The translations under genes and the position numbers were made by a program. This document shows, piece by piece, positions 27,556-37,627 of a stretch of 64,000 nucleotides of DNA. Position 1 is the first letter of the stretch, and the number at the start of each line of letters is the position of its first letter. Source of the stretch: Zobellella endophytica (GTDB lineage Bacteria > Pseudomonadota > Gammaproteobacteria > Enterobacterales > Aeromonadaceae); the NCBI RefSeq assembly GCF_003012775.1, contig NZ_PXYG01000003.1:186001-250000 (forward strand). Direction: 5' to 3'. Under the pieces are notes generated by a model. It ran no database searches. It was not told the origin of the DNA and worked only from the letters and a program-made list of their open reading frames with translations.

Positions 27556-27750
27556 GACAATTCTCCTGCGTAATGAGGATGCACACCGGATATCGCCAAC
27601 ACCGTCAATCCAATAGCCCCGTCAATCGTCAATCCCATCATGTCCCACATCCGGTCTGGTTTCTGTACGCTAACGCTCATAGAAGCCGGATATATACGGC
27701 GGCCGAAAGCAGACCCGCCGTGCTCTACACTTAAACCGGTTATTGCACTC

Positions 27751-28407
27751 ATGGACATGACGACAGTGTCACCTTTTCAGCATCGCCGCGCCGCCGGCCA
27801 GGCCCTGGCCGGGCTGGTGCAACCGCTTCGCGACCATCCCCGCCTGCTGGTGCTGGGCCTGCCCCGGGGCGGGGTGCCGGTGGCTTATGAAGTGGCTCGC
27901 GCCCTGGGTGCCCCGCTCGACGTGCTGCTGGTGCGCAAGCTCGGTCACCCCCATCACGAAGAGCTGGCCATGGGCGCCATCGCCTCCGGCGACATCCTGG
28001 TATGGAATCCGGAGATCCTCGGTGCCGGTGGCATCCGTCAGGCCCAGATAGACCGGGTGCTCCGCCGGGAACGGGCGGAGCTCGAGCGCCGGGAAGCCGC
28101 CTATCGGGGCGAGGCGCCGCCGCTTGTGCTGACCGACGCCACCGTGCTGCTGGTGGACGACGGCCTGGCCACCGGCGCCACCATGGAGGCGGCGGTACGG
28201 GCGGTAAAAAGCAAAAAGCCGGCGTACCTGGCGGTGGCGGTGCCGGTCTGCTCGACCGAGGCCGCCGCCCGCATCCACGCCCTGGTGGACGACTTCATCG
28301 CCCTGCGGACAAGCGACCAGTTCTGCTCGGTCGGCCAGTTCTATCTCGACTTCGGCCAGACCGACGACCGGGAAGTGCGCGAGCTGCTGGCGGCGGCGGC
28401 CGGATAA
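27751..28407 (+). CDS. Phosphoribosyltransferase domain protein
   Basis: A type I phosphoribosyltransferase-fold protein of about 218 residues. The PRPP loop is VLLVDDGLATGATMEAAVRAV; the N-terminal part has GLPRGGVPVAYEVARALGAPLDVLLVRKLGHP, as in predicted phosphoribosyltransferases often near stress genes. Two close ATGs (27751 and 27757) are possible starts, with no clear ribosome-binding site. Substrate unknown. It is divergent from the glycine-zipper gene. Confidence 0.82.
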   Translation: MDMTTVSPFQHRRAAGQALAGLVQPLRDHPRLLVLGLPRGGVPVAYEVARALGAPLDVLLVRKLGHPHHEELAMGAIASGDILVWNPEILGAGGIRQAQIDRVLRRERAELERREAAYRGEAPPLVLTDATVLLVDDGLATGATMEAAVRAVKSKKPAYLAVAVPVCSTEAAARIHALVDDFIALRTSDQFCSVGQFYLDFGQTDDREVRELLAAAAG

Positions 28408-28415
28408 CGCCGGGG

Positions 28416-29099
28416 TTATCCTTCCAGTTCCAGCAGTACCAGCTCGGCGACCGGCCCGCCGGAGGCTGGATTCTGCCCGGTGATCAGCCGCTGATCATTG
28501 ACGGCAAAAGGCAGCCAGGGCGCTTCCGCCTTTTGGTAAATGGCACCGCGCCTGACCAGTTCGTCCTCGGTGAGGAAAGGCACGAACTGATCCAGCTCGG
28601 CCAGCTTCTCTTCTTCGTTGGAAAAGCCGGTCACTTCCTTGCCCTCGATCAGCAGGCTGCCGTCGGCCAGCCGGATATTGAACAGGCCGGCGGCGCCGTG
28701 GCAGACGGAGGAGACGATGCCACCGCTCTCGTAGATGCGCTGGCTGATCAGTTGCAGCGCCTCGTTGTCGGGAAAATCCCAGATCACGCCATGGCCGCCG
28801 GCGAAATAAATAACAACATAGTCATCCGGATCGACCTCGGCCGGACTGAGGGTCGCCCCTAGCCGGTTCATAAAGGCCTTGTTCCGGTACCACTGCCAGT
28901 CCAGCTCGTCGGCCATGGCCAGGCTGTGGGGATCGATGGGGGTATAGCCCCCCTGGGGGCTGACATAGTCGACCCGGTAGCCGGCCTCCTCCATCTTGTT
29001 GACGAAATGCACCGCCTCCCCCAGCCACAGGCCGGTGGCCCGGTTCAGGTTGGGATATTTTTCCACGCTGGTCACTACCACCAGGATGTTCTGTTTCAT
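28416..29099 (-). CDS. DJ-1/PfpI (Hsp31-like) glutamine amidotransferase-fold protein
   Basis: A 227-residue class I glutamine-amidotransferase-like protein. The nucleophile elbow SSVCHGAAGLF carries the cysteine–histidine pair, and the acidic partner region is YVVIYFAGGHGVIWDFPD. Related proteins act as glyoxalase III, deglycase or chaperone. The ATG at 29099 follows AAAGGAGCG. It converges on the phosphoribosyltransferase gene with an 8-bp gap. Confidence 0.87.
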   Translation of the reverse strand: MKQNILVVVTSVEKYPNLNRATGLWLGEAVHFVNKMEEAGYRVDYVSPQGGYTPIDPHSLAMADELDWQWYRNKAFMNRLGATLSPAEVDPDDYVVIYFAGGHGVIWDFPDNEALQLISQRIYESGGIVSSVCHGAAGLFNIRLADGSLLIEGKEVTGFSNEEEKLAELDQFVPFLTEDELVRRGAIYQKAEAPWLPFAVNDQRLITGQNPASGGPVAELVLLELEG

Positions 29100-29256
29100 C
29101 GCTCCTTTCTCCCTGTCATCGAAGCCGGTATCACCTGCAAGCTTAGTCCCGCTGTCGCCAAAGAGCGCGGGATGGAAGCGCCGACCGCAAAGCCCTTTAA
29201 TTTTTCCCGGCTTGGGATATGCTGCGGGCAGTCAAGCCAACGAACGGGATAAGAAC

Positions 29257-30516
29257 TTGAAACCACGTTACCTCAGTGCCCTGGTGATCGGCGCCGTGCT
29301 CAGCGGCTGCGCCGGCCAGGCCGAAACCTCCCAGCCGGCCGCGCCGGCCCAGTCACCTCAATCCACTCCGGCCGCTCCCCAGGTCAGCGCCGCCGAGCAG
29401 CAGAGCTTCGCCGCCTGGCGGCAGGATTTTCGCGGCCGGGCCCTGGCCGCCGGCATCCGGCCGGCGGTGTTCGACGCCGCCTTTCGCGACGTCAGGCTGA
29501 ACCAGGAAGTCATGCGCCTGGACGGCCGCCAGGCCGAGTTCACCAGGCAGATCTGGGAATACCTGGACACCGCCACCTCCGCCACCCGCGTCGGCAACGG
29601 TCGCCAGAAATGGCAGGAGCTGGCCCCCACCCTCAAGGCCATCGAGGAGCGCTATGGGGTGGATGCCAAGGTCATCATGGCCATCTGGGGCATGGAAACC
29701 AACTACGGCTCCTTCCGGGGCAACACCGGCATCATCGAAGGCCTGGCCACCCTGGCCTTCGAGGGCCGTCGCCGCGGCTTTGCCGAAGAGCAGCTGATCG
29801 CCGCGCTCAGGATACTGCAGTCGGGCGACACCAGCCCCGAGCGGATGCGCGGCTCCTGGGCCGGCGCCATGGGCCACACCCAGTTCATGCCCACCAGCTA
29901 CCTGCAATACGCCCAGGACTTCACCGGCGACGGCAAGCGGGACATCTGGGGCGAGGATCCCACCGATGCCCTGGCCTCCGCCGCCCACTACCTGGCCCGT
30001 TTCGGCTGGCAGCAGGGCGCTCCCTGGGGGCTGGAGGTGACACTGCCGGCCGGCTTCGACTATGGCGTTGCGGATCAGGACAACCGCCGGCCCGTAGCCT
30101 ACTGGCGGGAGCGGGGCGTGACCACCCTCGACGGCCGGCCGCTGCCGGATCACGGCGAGGCCGCCATTCTGGTGCCCGCCGGCGCCCGCGGTCCGGCCTT
30201 CGCCGTCTACCACAACTTCCGGGTGATCCGCCGCTACAACAACGCCACCTCCTACGCCATGGCGGTGGGCCACCTGGGCGACAAGCTGGCCGGCGGCGGC
30301 GAGTTCCGCACCCCCTGGCCCCGGCACGAGCGGGCCCTGAGCCGGGCCGAGAAGGAAGAGCTGCAGCGCCGGCTCACCGCCCGCGGCTTTGACACCAAGG
30401 GGGCGGACGGGGTGATCGGCCCCAATACCATCGGCGCCATCCGCGCCTTTCAGCAGTCCCGCGGCCAGGTGGCCGACGGCTACGCCAGCGAGTCGCTGCT
30501 CAAGCAACTGCGCTGA
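29257..30516 (+). CDS. Lytic murein transglycosylase, MltB family, lipoprotein
   Basis: A 419-residue lipoprotein that cleaves peptidoglycan glycan strands. The lipobox is LSGC (residues 15–18), followed by a Pro/Ala/Gln-rich linker. The SLT_2 domain includes the catalytic glutamate in MAIWGMETNYGSFRGNTG, and GAMGHTQFMPTSYLQYAQD. A C-terminal peptidoglycan-binding domain follows (about 355–419, RRLTARGFDTKGADGVIGPN). The only start that keeps the signal peptide is a TTG at 29257. The long antisense frame covering it was rejected. Confidence 0.92.
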   Translation: MKPRYLSALVIGAVLSGCAGQAETSQPAAPAQSPQSTPAAPQVSAAEQQSFAAWRQDFRGRALAAGIRPAVFDAAFRDVRLNQEVMRLDGRQAEFTRQIWEYLDTATSATRVGNGRQKWQELAPTLKAIEERYGVDAKVIMAIWGMETNYGSFRGNTGIIEGLATLAFEGRRRGFAEEQLIAALRILQSGDTSPERMRGSWAGAMGHTQFMPTSYLQYAQDFTGDGKRDIWGEDPTDALASAAHYLARFGWQQGAPWGLEVTLPAGFDYGVADQDNRRPVAYWRERGVTTLDGRPLPDHGEAAILVPAGARGPAFAVYHNFRVIRRYNNATSYAMAVGHLGDKLAGGGEFRTPWPRHERALSRAEKEELQRRLTARGFDTKGADGVIGPNTIGAIRAFQQSRGQVADGYASESLLKQLR

Positions 30517-30605
30517 GTCAAGGACAGGGCCGGACGGCCCTGCCAGACTGCTGACAAAGCTTAGGGCTGGCTTGAACAGACAACTCCCATGCCAGTTCAA
30601 GCGGA

Positions 30606-30776
30606 CAAAGGGAACGGCTCCGCCGCGCCAGGGATGGCGCGGCGGGGCCCCCAGGGGGCGAGCTTGCTCGCCGTGACGAGCGGTTTCAGCCTGACCGAAC
30701 ATCCAGTGAATGTTCGCAGCAGGCTGAAACAGCGAGTGTCATGTCCTTACGGCGAGTCGGCGGAGTTGGCCCTTTG
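30606..30776. repeat. MITE-like element with terminal inverted repeats, 171 bp
   Basis: The left end, CAAAGGGAACGGCTCCGCCG (30606–30625), and the right end, CGGCGGAGTTGGCCCTTTG (30758–30776), form imperfect terminal inverted repeats. Inside are GGCGAGC/GCTCGCC at about 30658–30673 and a long nested hairpin (GTTTCAGCCTG 30683–30693 with CAGGCTGAAAC 30720–30730; CGAACAT with ATGTTCG). No open frame. Related ends occur at 33495, 33645, 44246, 47620 and 47783. A separate 8-bp stem (CAGGGCCG / CGGCCCTG) at about 30526–30543 follows the mltB-like gene. Confidence 0.75.
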
Positions 30777-30831
30777 GTCGATTCATGCCTGTAGAGCAGA
30801 CGACTTTGTTATCAAGCGGTCTGCCCTTCTT

Positions 30832-32622
30832 TCAGGCCGCCTTGTCCGCCAGCAGGTGACCGGCGTCGAAGCCCAGGATCAGCGAGCCCCAGTGCTGGCC
30901 CTTGACGTAGAGCGGAATGGACAGATCGTTGATCACCTCGCCGGTGTTGCGGATATAGCTCTGCAGCAGGAAGGGCTTCTGGTGGTTGCAGCGCCGCCGC
31001 TCCTGGCGGCTCTGGTTGTAGAGCCGGCGATGGCGGCAGTGGATATTGTCCCGCTCCGGATCACCGCTCAGGGGCTGGGAGTCCTTGCCGTGATGTACCG
31101 GGATATAGCCCTTGGTGTCCACCCCCACCACGTAGATAAACTCCGGATGTTCCTTGATAAAGCGGTCGTAGAGCGGCTGCAGCTCGCCTTCCACCGCCGT
31201 CACGTACCCGGTCATGAACTGGGCCGGCACCTGGCCCGGATTGACCGGCCGGTAGTTCTGGTCGAACAGGTTGACACCCTCGTCCTGGAGCCGCCCCAGC
31301 AGGGTGCCCACCTCTTGCGCCCATTGGGTGCCCAGCCGGGTGATGCGCTCGAAATCCCCCTGTCCCACGATAAACTGCGACAGCAGCTCCAGGGTGGCGT
31401 CGGTGGCGCTTTCCAGCGACGAAGAAAAATCCCGGGACCGGGTCATGTTGTCCTTCATGGTGACGGAGAGCCCGGCGATGGACTCCACATGCTGGTGTGA
31501 TTCCTTATTGGTGTAGGAGAGCTCGTCCAGGGCGGCGGAAATGGTGGTCAACTGCTGGCTCATCTGCTCGAAGTCCGCCACCATGGTGCCGAACTGATCC
31601 CGGTTGCGGCTCATGAACCGGTCCGTTTCCAGAATATGCTGGCCGATGGTCTCGGCCCCCTCGCGGGTGCTCTGCACCAGGCTGGTCATCTCGCCGATAT
31701 TGTGGTGAATTTCCTGGGTCGCCTCCCCGACCTTGCGGGCCAGGTTGCGCACTTCGTCCGCCACCACCGCAAAGCCCCTGCCGGCCTCGCCGGCGCGGGC
31801 CGCTTCGATGCTGGCGTTCAGGGCCAGCAGGTTGGTCTGCTCGGAAAAATCCTGCACCAGCCCCAGTATGTTCTGGATATTGCGGGAGTTCTGGCTCAAG
31901 GTATGGACCGTCTTGCCGAACTCCCGGGTCAATTGCTCCACGGCCTTGATCTTGTCCACCGCCAGCTGCAGTTCCTCGCTCGACTGGCGTACCTCGGTCA
32001 GGTTGTGGCTGGTCTGCTGGCTGATGTCCACGGTATTGGCGGCGATCTCCTCCACCGCCAGGGTCGCCTGCCGGCTGGACTCGAAGATCTGCTGGGCGAT
32101 CTGCTCCTGGTCGGCGGAGGAATGGCCGGCATGTCCTATCATCTGCCGCAGGCGGGTGGCATTGACGGCGACGCTGATCGAATTCGTCCGGGCTTCGCTG
32201 ATCATCGCCTTCAGCTTGCCGGAGAAGTCGTTGTAGCTCCTGGCCATGGTGGAGATTTCATCGAAGGTGTAATCGGGCAGGGTCGCCGAGATATCGCCGT
32301 TCTTGTCTTTCACCGCCTGCAGCGCCGCGGTGATGTCCCTGATCGGCCGGACAAAAATCTCGCGCATAAAGAACACGATAAAGATGCCTACGGCCAGGGT
32401 CAGCAGGGCCCCTCCCAGCAACAGCCAGCGGAACTGCTGCAGGATCTGCGCCGCCCCGGCGGCATCCTCCAACCCGCGCACTTCGTTCGCCAGTTGGGAG
32501 AGATGGAACAGGGAAAGGGCGACCAGCAGCAGCGGGGGCAACAGCAGGGCAATGACATTGCCCACTATCTTGCGGGTAAGGGTATACCAGAAGGTCTTTT
32601 CTATGGTGCGGTAGAGGTTCAT
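30832..32622 (-). CDS. Methyl-accepting chemotaxis protein with a C-terminal sensor domain
   Basis: A 596-residue chemoreceptor. Two helices (about 21–42 and 68–89) enclose only a small periplasmic loop; a HAMP-like region follows. The signalling hairpin tip is at about residues 270–305 ([35 protein letters not shown]). A further 165 residues follow the signalling domain, containing [27 protein letters not shown] and [17 protein letters not shown], a PAS/Cache-like pattern. The main sensor therefore seems to be cytoplasmic and C-terminal. The signal sensed is unknown. Confidence 0.9.
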   Translation of the reverse strand: MNLYRTIEKTFWYTLTRKIVGNVIALLLPPLLLVALSLFHLSQLANEVRGLEDAAGAAQILQQFRWLLLGGALLTLAVGIFIVFFMREIFVRPIRDITAALQAVKDKNGDISATLPDYTFDEISTMARSYNDFSGKLKAMISEARTNSISVAVNATRLRQMIGHAGHSSADQEQIAQQIFESSRQATLAVEEIAANTVDISQQTSHNLTEVRQSSEELQLAVDKIKAVEQLTREFGKTVHTLSQNSRNIQNILGLVQDFSEQTNLLALNASIEAARAGEAGRGFAVVADEVRNLARKVGEATQEIHHNIGEMTSLVQSTREGAETIGQHILETDRFMSRNRDQFGTMVADFEQMSQQLTTISAALDELSYTNKESHQHVESIAGLSVTMKDNMTRSRDFSSSLESATDATLELLSQFIVGQGDFERITRLGTQWAQEVGTLLGRLQDEGVNLFDQNYRPVNPGQVPAQFMTGYVTAVEGELQPLYDRFIKEHPEFIYVVGVDTKGYIPVHHGKDSQPLSGDPERDNIHCRHRRLYNQSRQERRRCNHQKPFLLQSYIRNTGEVINDLSIPLYVKGQHWGSLILGFDAGHLLADKAA

Positions 32623-32806
32623 CCTGATGCTCTCGTTGTCGTAAATTCCATTGTGCGGACGGCGGTAATGGTCATCTCAGCTGCAACATACTAAGTCATC
32701 TCCGGCACCAGACCACAGTTTCATGTGGAAACTTTGACCTTGTGCACAGCATGGTGATCGACAATGACCAGTTCGGTCAGTTTATCCACCAGAGCGCAGG
32801 TGGCCG

Positions 32807-33124
32807 TCATTGCGCAAAGAACACCGCCAGCCAGATGGTATCCTGCTCCGGGTGGGTCCAGTTGACCCGGTGCCGGCGGTGGGCGGCGATGGTCAGGCAG
32901 TCGCCGGGCTCGAGCCTCAGCCGCTCGTCGGGCGCGGCCAGCTCCAGCTCCGCCGCGCCCTGCACCAGCAGCACGAACTCGTGCTCGGCCTGATCGTACC
33001 AGAAGCCTTCCGGGGAATGGTGGCCGCGGGACACGATGCGCTCGATACGCACCCAGGCGTTGCCGGCCAGGGCCTGGATCAGCTCCTCGGGCAGCATGGC
33101 GGGGATGTCTTGCCGCAGGTTCAT
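32807..33124 (-). CDS. Cupin domain protein
   Basis: A 105-residue single-domain cupin. The two cupin motifs are visible: HHSPEGFWYDQAEHEFVLLVQG and LEPGDCLTIAAHRRHRVNW, with metal-ligand histidines and glutamate. The ATG at 33124 has an excellent ribosome-binding site, AAAGGAGGTGCCG. Function unknown; such small cupins often bind a metal and a small ligand. Confidence 0.85.
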   Translation of the reverse strand: MNLRQDIPAMLPEELIQALAGNAWVRIERIVSRGHHSPEGFWYDQAEHEFVLLVQGAAELELAAPDERLRLEPGDCLTIAAHRRHRVNWTHPEQDTIWLAVFFAQ

Positions 33125-33224
33125 CGGCACCTCCTTTCAATGATCACAAAAATGAAACATATATTCGACATCGGGATCGAACCATGATTAACTGCCCCTG
33201 ATTGTGAACCGGGGAGCCTCCGCC

Positions 33225-33425
33225 ATGAAAGAAAAGGATCTGCTGTTTTTCCAGCCGCTGTGGCGGCGCATCGTCGTCACCCTGTTCTGCGCCGGCTGGG
33301 CCGGCTGGGAATGGCTCAATGGCCAGACCCTGTGGGGCCTCATCATCACCGGCGTCACCCTCTACTGTTACTGGACCCTGTTCCATACCTTCGTGCCCAT
33401 CGAGCGGCAGGACAAGAAAGGCTAG
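33225..33425 (+). CDS. Small two-helix membrane protein
   Basis: A 66-residue protein with two hydrophobic helices (about 15–32 and 35–55) and a charged C-terminus (RQDKKG). The N-terminal FFQPLWRRIVVTLFCAGWAG resembles DUF3329-like proteins. The start follows GGGGAGCCTCCGCC. Divergent from the cupin gene. No known function. Confidence 0.65.
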   Translation: MKEKDLLFFQPLWRRIVVTLFCAGWAGWEWLNGQTLWGLIITGVTLYCYWTLFHTFVPIERQDKKG

Positions 33426-33829
33426 AACACCATATATACGATTTTAAAACTCAGGCTCTGGTTCTCCCTTGGCCGGAGACATCATTGACTCGGTCAAAGG
33501 GCACTGCTCCGCCGACACGCTATGAATACCTCCCTGTACGCTCTCTGTTTCATCCCTGAAACAGAAGGTCGGCTGAGCAGTGCCCTTTGTCCCGATGCCG
33601 CCTGCTGGCACCCTCCTCAGACGGCGTCGGGGCTTGAAAAGAGACAACAGGGATGGCCTCCGCCGACCGTCACATGCCATGGGTACAAAGCACCGCATAC
33701 GGCCACCAGTCCATGGGTGCAGAGCACCGGCTAAATTTGCTATGATCCGCGCCCTGTTGCGCCATGCTCACGCCGAGCCTGGGGCGGATACTAGATTGAT
33801 ACAGCGCGCGGCCGGCGCTGGAGGAAACC
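33426..33829. repeat. MITE-like elements between the small membrane protein gene and trhO
   Basis: 33495–33589 is a 95-bp element with nearly perfect 22-bp terminal inverted repeats: the left starts CAAAGGGCACTGCTCCGCC and the right ends GAGCAGTGCCCTTTG (21 of 22 match). Inside is CTGTTTC-ATCCCT-GAAACAG. 33645–33667 is a solitary related end (CAACAGGGATGGCCTCCGCC). Nothing else gene-like is present; the last 60 bp should hold the trhO promoter. Confidence 0.8.
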
Positions 33830-34813
33830 ATGTCTCAGTTTGTTGTTTGTGCCCTCTATAAATTCGTTACCCTGGAACGCCACGAGGCGCTGCGCGGGCC
33901 GTTGCTTGCCCTGATGGAAGCCGGGCAGATCCGTGGCACCCTGCTGCTGGCGTCCGAGGGCATCAACGGCACCGTGGCCGGCTCCCGCGCCGCCATCGAC
34001 CGGCTCAAGGCCTGGTTCGCCGCCGACGACCGTTTTGCCGGCATCGACTACAAGGAATCCCTGAGCGAGGAGCAGCCCTTCTACCGCACCAAGGTCAAAC
34101 TGAAGAGGGAAATCGTGACGCTGGGGGTCGAGGGCATCGATCCCAAGCGGGTGGTCGGCACCTATGTGGAGCCTCAAGACTGGAACGCGCTGATTTCCGA
34201 CCCGGAGGTGGTGTTGATCGATACCCGCAACGACTACGAGGTGGATATCGGCACCTTCAGGGGGGCCGTCAATCCCCATACCGAGAGCTTTCGCGAGTTT
34301 CCCGACTACGTGAAAAACAACCTGGACCCGGCCAAGCACAAGAAGGTGGCCATGTTCTGCACCGGCGGCATCCGCTGCGAGAAGAGCACCGCCTACCTCA
34401 AGGAGCAGGGCTTCGACGAGGTCTATCACCTGCACGGTGGCATCCTCAAGTACCTGGAACAAGTGCCCGAAGAAGACTCCCTGTGGCAGGGCGAATGCTT
34501 CGTGTTCGACAACAGGGTGACGGTGGATCACCAGTTGCAGCCGGGCCATTACCAGCTGTGCTCCGCCTGCCGGGCACCGCTGTCCCATGAAGACCTGCAG
34601 AGTCCCCACTACCAGCACGGCGTCAGCTGCCCCCGTTGCCACGACCGGCAAACCCCGGAGCAGCGCCGCCGTTATGCCGAGCGCGAGCACCAGCTGCAAC
34701 TGGCGAATGCACGGGGCGAGGCCCATATCGGCAGCGACGCGGTCGAGGCCGCCAAGCGGCACCGGGCGGAAAAACTGGCCCGCAAGCAGGAGCAGCAGGC
34801 CCGCAAGGGCTGA
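33830..34813 (+). CDS. trhO: tRNA uridine(34) hydroxylase TrhO
   Basis: Oxygen-dependent hydroxylase (YceA) that makes 5-hydroxyuridine at the wobble position of tRNA. The 327-residue length fits. An N-terminal acylphosphatase-like domain is followed by a rhodanese domain with the active-site loop [10 protein letters not shown]. The C-terminal zinc-ribbon-like cysteines are CSACRAPL and CPRCHDRQ, and the tail is basic. The ATG follows GGAGGAAACC. Confidence 0.95.
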   Translation: MSQFVVCALYKFVTLERHEALRGPLLALMEAGQIRGTLLLASEGINGTVAGSRAAIDRLKAWFAADDRFAGIDYKESLSEEQPFYRTKVKLKREIVTLGVEGIDPKRVVGTYVEPQDWNALISDPEVVLIDTRNDYEVDIGTFRGAVNPHTESFREFPDYVKNNLDPAKHKKVAMFCTGGIRCEKSTAYLKEQGFDEVYHLHGGILKYLEQVPEEDSLWQGECFVFDNRVTVDHQLQPGHYQLCSACRAPLSHEDLQSPHYQHGVSCPRCHDRQTPEQRRRYAEREHQLQLANARGEAHIGSDAVEAAKRHRAEKLARKQEQQARKG

Positions 34814-34966
34814 GCGCGGCGGCGCCGTTAACAGACCCAAGCGGTTTGGCGTTGGCTCCCCGGCGAAGGCGGGGGCCCAGGGCGCGACCGGATGGAAGCC
34901 GGCTCGATACCGTTTTTCTCCTTGCCCGCCACACGGCGGGGCCCCTTTTGACCAGGAAGCTGTTCG

Positions 34967-35851
34967 ATGCTTTGGATCCCCTTTACCCTGTTTGCCGCAC
35001 TGATGCAGGCCTGGCGCAACGCCTTCCAGAAGCAGCTGAGCCAGGAGACCGGCGCCACCGCCGTGACCCTGGCGCGCTTCGTGCTGGCCGGGCCCATCGC
35101 CGCCCTCTATCTGTGGCTACTCTACCGCTGGCAGCCCCAGCAGCCGCTGCCCGATATCAGCTTCCTTTTCGCCGCCTACATCGTCGCGGCGGCCTTTAGC
35201 CAGATCCTGGCCACCGCCCTGATGGTGCGGCTGTTCCAGCTGCGCAACTACGCGGTGGGGGTGGGGCTGGCCAAGAGCGAGGCAATACTGGCGGCGGCCC
35301 TGGGGGTGTTCTTTTTCAGCGCCCCGCTCACGTCCCTGGGCTGGCTGGGGGTGCTTGTCGGCGGCCTGGCGGTGTGGCTGTTGAGCGGCCTGCGCCGGGC
35401 CGTGGGCAGCCCCGTCCCGCCGGCCACCCTGCTGATGGGTCTGGGCAGCGGCCTGGCCTTCGCCCTCACTTCCCTCTGGGTGCGGGAAGCCAGCCTGGTG
35501 CTGGGCCTGCCCTTTCCCTTCGGCGCCGCCTGGGTGCTGCTGCTGGTGATTTCCCTGCAGACCCTGGTGCTGCTGCTCTGGCTGGGGATCAAGGATCCCG
35601 CCGGCCTCACCGCCCTCTGGCGCCGGCCGGGGCTGACCTTGCTGATCAGCCTCAGCAGTTGCCTGGGATCCATCGGCTGGTTCAGCGCCATGAGCCTGGA
35701 AAGCGTGGCCCTGGTCAAGACCCTGGGCCAGATAGAGGTGCTGTTCACCCTGATGATCTCGGCCTGGTACTTCCGGGAGAAGCTGGCCCGCCAGGATCAC
35801 TGGGGTCTGCTGCTTATCGTGGTGGCGGCCCTGTGCGTGATGTGGGCCTAG
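34967..35851 (+). CDS. EamA family drug/metabolite transporter
   Basis: A 294-residue inner-membrane protein with about ten hydrophobic helices in two EamA repeats. The C-terminal repeat shows SLESVALVKTLGQIEVLFTL and FREKLARQDHWGLLLI, typical of the family. The start follows AGGAAG. The 3' end overlaps the convergent MpaB-like gene by 4 bp. The exported compound is unknown. Confidence 0.88.
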   Translation: MLWIPFTLFAALMQAWRNAFQKQLSQETGATAVTLARFVLAGPIAALYLWLLYRWQPQQPLPDISFLFAAYIVAAAFSQILATALMVRLFQLRNYAVGVGLAKSEAILAAALGVFFFSAPLTSLGWLGVLVGGLAVWLLSGLRRAVGSPVPPATLLMGLGSGLAFALTSLWVREASLVLGLPFPFGAAWVLLLVISLQTLVLLLWLGIKDPAGLTALWRRPGLTLLISLSSCLGSIGWFSAMSLESVALVKTLGQIEVLFTLMISAWYFREKLARQDHWGLLLIVVAALCVMWA

Positions 35852-36714
35852 CAGCCCACCCGCCGCCACGCCCGGTGAGAGGCGCCGTTTTGCACCGCCC
35901 AGCGCAGCACCCGGGCGAGCGCGTGCACGCCGAGGCGCACACCGTGGCGCTCGAACCCACCCAATTGCCAGCCGCTCATCGCCAGCGCCCAGGGCGGCAG
36001 CAGATCCATGCCCGCCTTCATCATCAGTCCCACCAGGGGCCGGGCCGGAAGACTGGGCGCCGGCGCCGCCAGCAGCAGCCGGAAGATCTCGGCGGTGCGC
36101 TGGTCAAACACCAGCTCGGGACGCATCCGCTGTAGGTACTGGTCGACATGATGCCGGGTTTTGGGCACGCCTTGCGCTCCCAATGCCTCGGCCACCCGCG
36201 CGGCCTCGGCGAAGTAGCGGTCCTGCCCGGCCAGGTTCAGGCCGGGATTGCAGTAGCGCAGGTGGGCCGCCATAAAGCAGCTCACTTCCGCCACGTGCAC
36301 CCAGGTGAGCAGGCCCGGGTCGTCCGCCGCATAGGGCCTGCCGTCCGCCGCTACCCCCGTCACCCGGCGATGGATGCCCTTTACCCGTTCGATCAGCCGT
36401 TCGGCGTCGGCCCGGGGGGCGAAGGTGGTGGCGGCGATAAACTGGCTGGTGCGGCGCAGCCGACCCGGCATGTCCTCCCGGAAACGGGAATGATCCCAGA
36501 CCCCGGCCAGCGCCAGCGGATGAAGCATCTGCAGCATCAGGGCACCGATACCGCCACACAGCATGGCGGTAAAGTCGCCGTGCACCCGCCAGATCACCGA
36601 ATCCGGGCCGAACAGGCCGGGATCATTCCTGGGATGCTCGTAGTCGATGTCACCCAGCGCCAGCCCGGTCACCCCCATCACCTGACGCTCGATGCGTTGT
36701 CTCAGTGCTTCCAT
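35848..36714 (-). CDS. Oxygenase MpaB family (DUF2236) protein
   Basis: A 288-residue protein of the MpaB/DUF2236 family of predicted haem oxygenases. Conserved segments are FGPDSVIWRVHGDFTAML, LMLQMLHPLALAGVWDHS, WVHVAEVSCFMAA and the histidines in RHHVDQYL. The ATG at 36714 lies directly after the rarD stop, with no independent ribosome-binding site, so translation is probably coupled. The substrate in bacteria is unknown. Confidence 0.85.
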   Translation of the reverse strand: MEALRQRIERQVMGVTGLALGDIDYEHPRNDPGLFGPDSVIWRVHGDFTAMLCGGIGALMLQMLHPLALAGVWDHSRFREDMPGRLRRTSQFIAATTFAPRADAERLIERVKGIHRRVTGVAADGRPYAADDPGLLTWVHVAEVSCFMAAHLRYCNPGLNLAGQDRYFAEAARVAEALGAQGVPKTRHHVDQYLQRMRPELVFDQRTAEIFRLLLAAPAPSLPARPLVGLMMKAGMDLLPPWALAMSGWQLGGFERHGVRLGVHALARVLRWAVQNGASHRAWRRVGC

Positions 36715-36715
36715 C

Positions 36716-37627
36716 TCAATCAAAAGGATAACGTTTGAAGGACCACAGCCGTTTGATGCCTTCCAGCAGCAGCAGCCCCACCGCCGTCCAGATGGCGATA
36801 TAGGTGGCCCATTCGTCGGGGGCTATGGTCTCGCCCAGCAGCAGGGACACCAACACCAGCAGCACTGGCTCCACATAGCCGAGCAGGCCGAACAGCACCA
36901 GGGGCAGGCGCCGGCTGGCCAGGATATAGGAGATCAGCGCCAGGGCACTGATGAGCCCCAGCCCCAGCACCAGCCAGGGCAGGGCGGCGCGCTCGGCGAA
37001 AGGCGCCAGGGGTGCCCCGGCGGCGAACAGGAAGCCGCAGGCCAGGGGCAGCAGCAACGCCATGTCGAGCCAGAGCCCGCCCAGGTTGTCGTTGCCCAGC
37101 CAGCGGCGCCAGACAAAATAGCAAGGATAACCGATGGCCACCACCAGGGTTTCCCAGGAAATACCTCCGGCACGCCACAGCTCGTTGGCCACGCCGGTGG
37201 CGGCGCAGGCTACCGCCAGCCACTGCAACCGGCTCGGCCGCTCCCGGTAGACGAAACGGCCGATCAGCACCAGCGCCAGCGGCATCATGAAATAGCCGAG
37301 CGACACCGGCAGTCCCCGGCCGTTGAGCGGGGCCCACATAAACAGCCACAGCTGTACCCCCACCAGGGCGGACGACAGCGGCAGTCCGAACCACAGCAGC
37401 GGCCGCCGCCTCAGCTGGCCGAGCAGGCCGGTCACCAGCCGCCAGTCGCCGCCGAGCAGCAGGAAGAGGCCCATGCAGGGCAGCGTCAGCAACATGCGCC
37501 AGCCGAAGATCTGCTCGCCGTCGAGCGGCCACAGCAGGCTGGCATAGTAATACAGTAGCGCGAACATCACCGACGAAAATACCGACAGCGCAACACCCTT
37601 GGTCACTCTGGTTTCCCCCTGCTTCAT
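36716..37627 (-). CDS. rarD: RarD-like EamA transporter
   Basis: A 303-residue membrane protein with about ten helices, resembling RarD. N-terminal KGVALSVFSSVMFALLYYYASLLWPLDGEQIFGWR is the family pattern, with MMPLALVLIGRFVYRERPSRLQW and SYILASRRLPLVLFGLLGYVEP further on. The ATG at 37627 was chosen; the longer frame begins in AT-rich intergenic DNA. It is the first gene of a pair with the MpaB-like gene. Confidence 0.85.
   Translation of the reverse strand: MKQGETRVTKGVALSVFSSVMFALLYYYASLLWPLDGEQIFGWRMLLTLPCMGLFLLLGGDWRLVTGLLGQLRRRPLLWFGLPLSSALVGVQLWLFMWAPLNGRGLPVSLGYFMMPLALVLIGRFVYRERPSRLQWLAVACAATGVANELWRAGGISWETLVVAIGYPCYFVWRRWLGNDNLGGLWLDMALLLPLACGFLFAAGAPLAPFAERAALPWLVLGLGLISALALISYILASRRLPLVLFGLLGYVEPVLLVLVSLLLGETIAPDEWATYIAIWTAVGLLLLEGIKRLWSFKRYPFD

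Noticed and set aside
29353-30702. Minus-strand 449-codon frame opposite the mltB-like gene
   Set aside because: No signal or domain; runs into the repeat region; the plus-strand gene has the catalytic and peptidoglycan-binding motifs.
34845-34875. GCGAAGGCGGGGGCCC-like sequence before the EamA gene, similar to 7575
   Set aside because: Resembles a very common intergenic motif, but only one degenerate copy each is visible here, too little to define a repeat.
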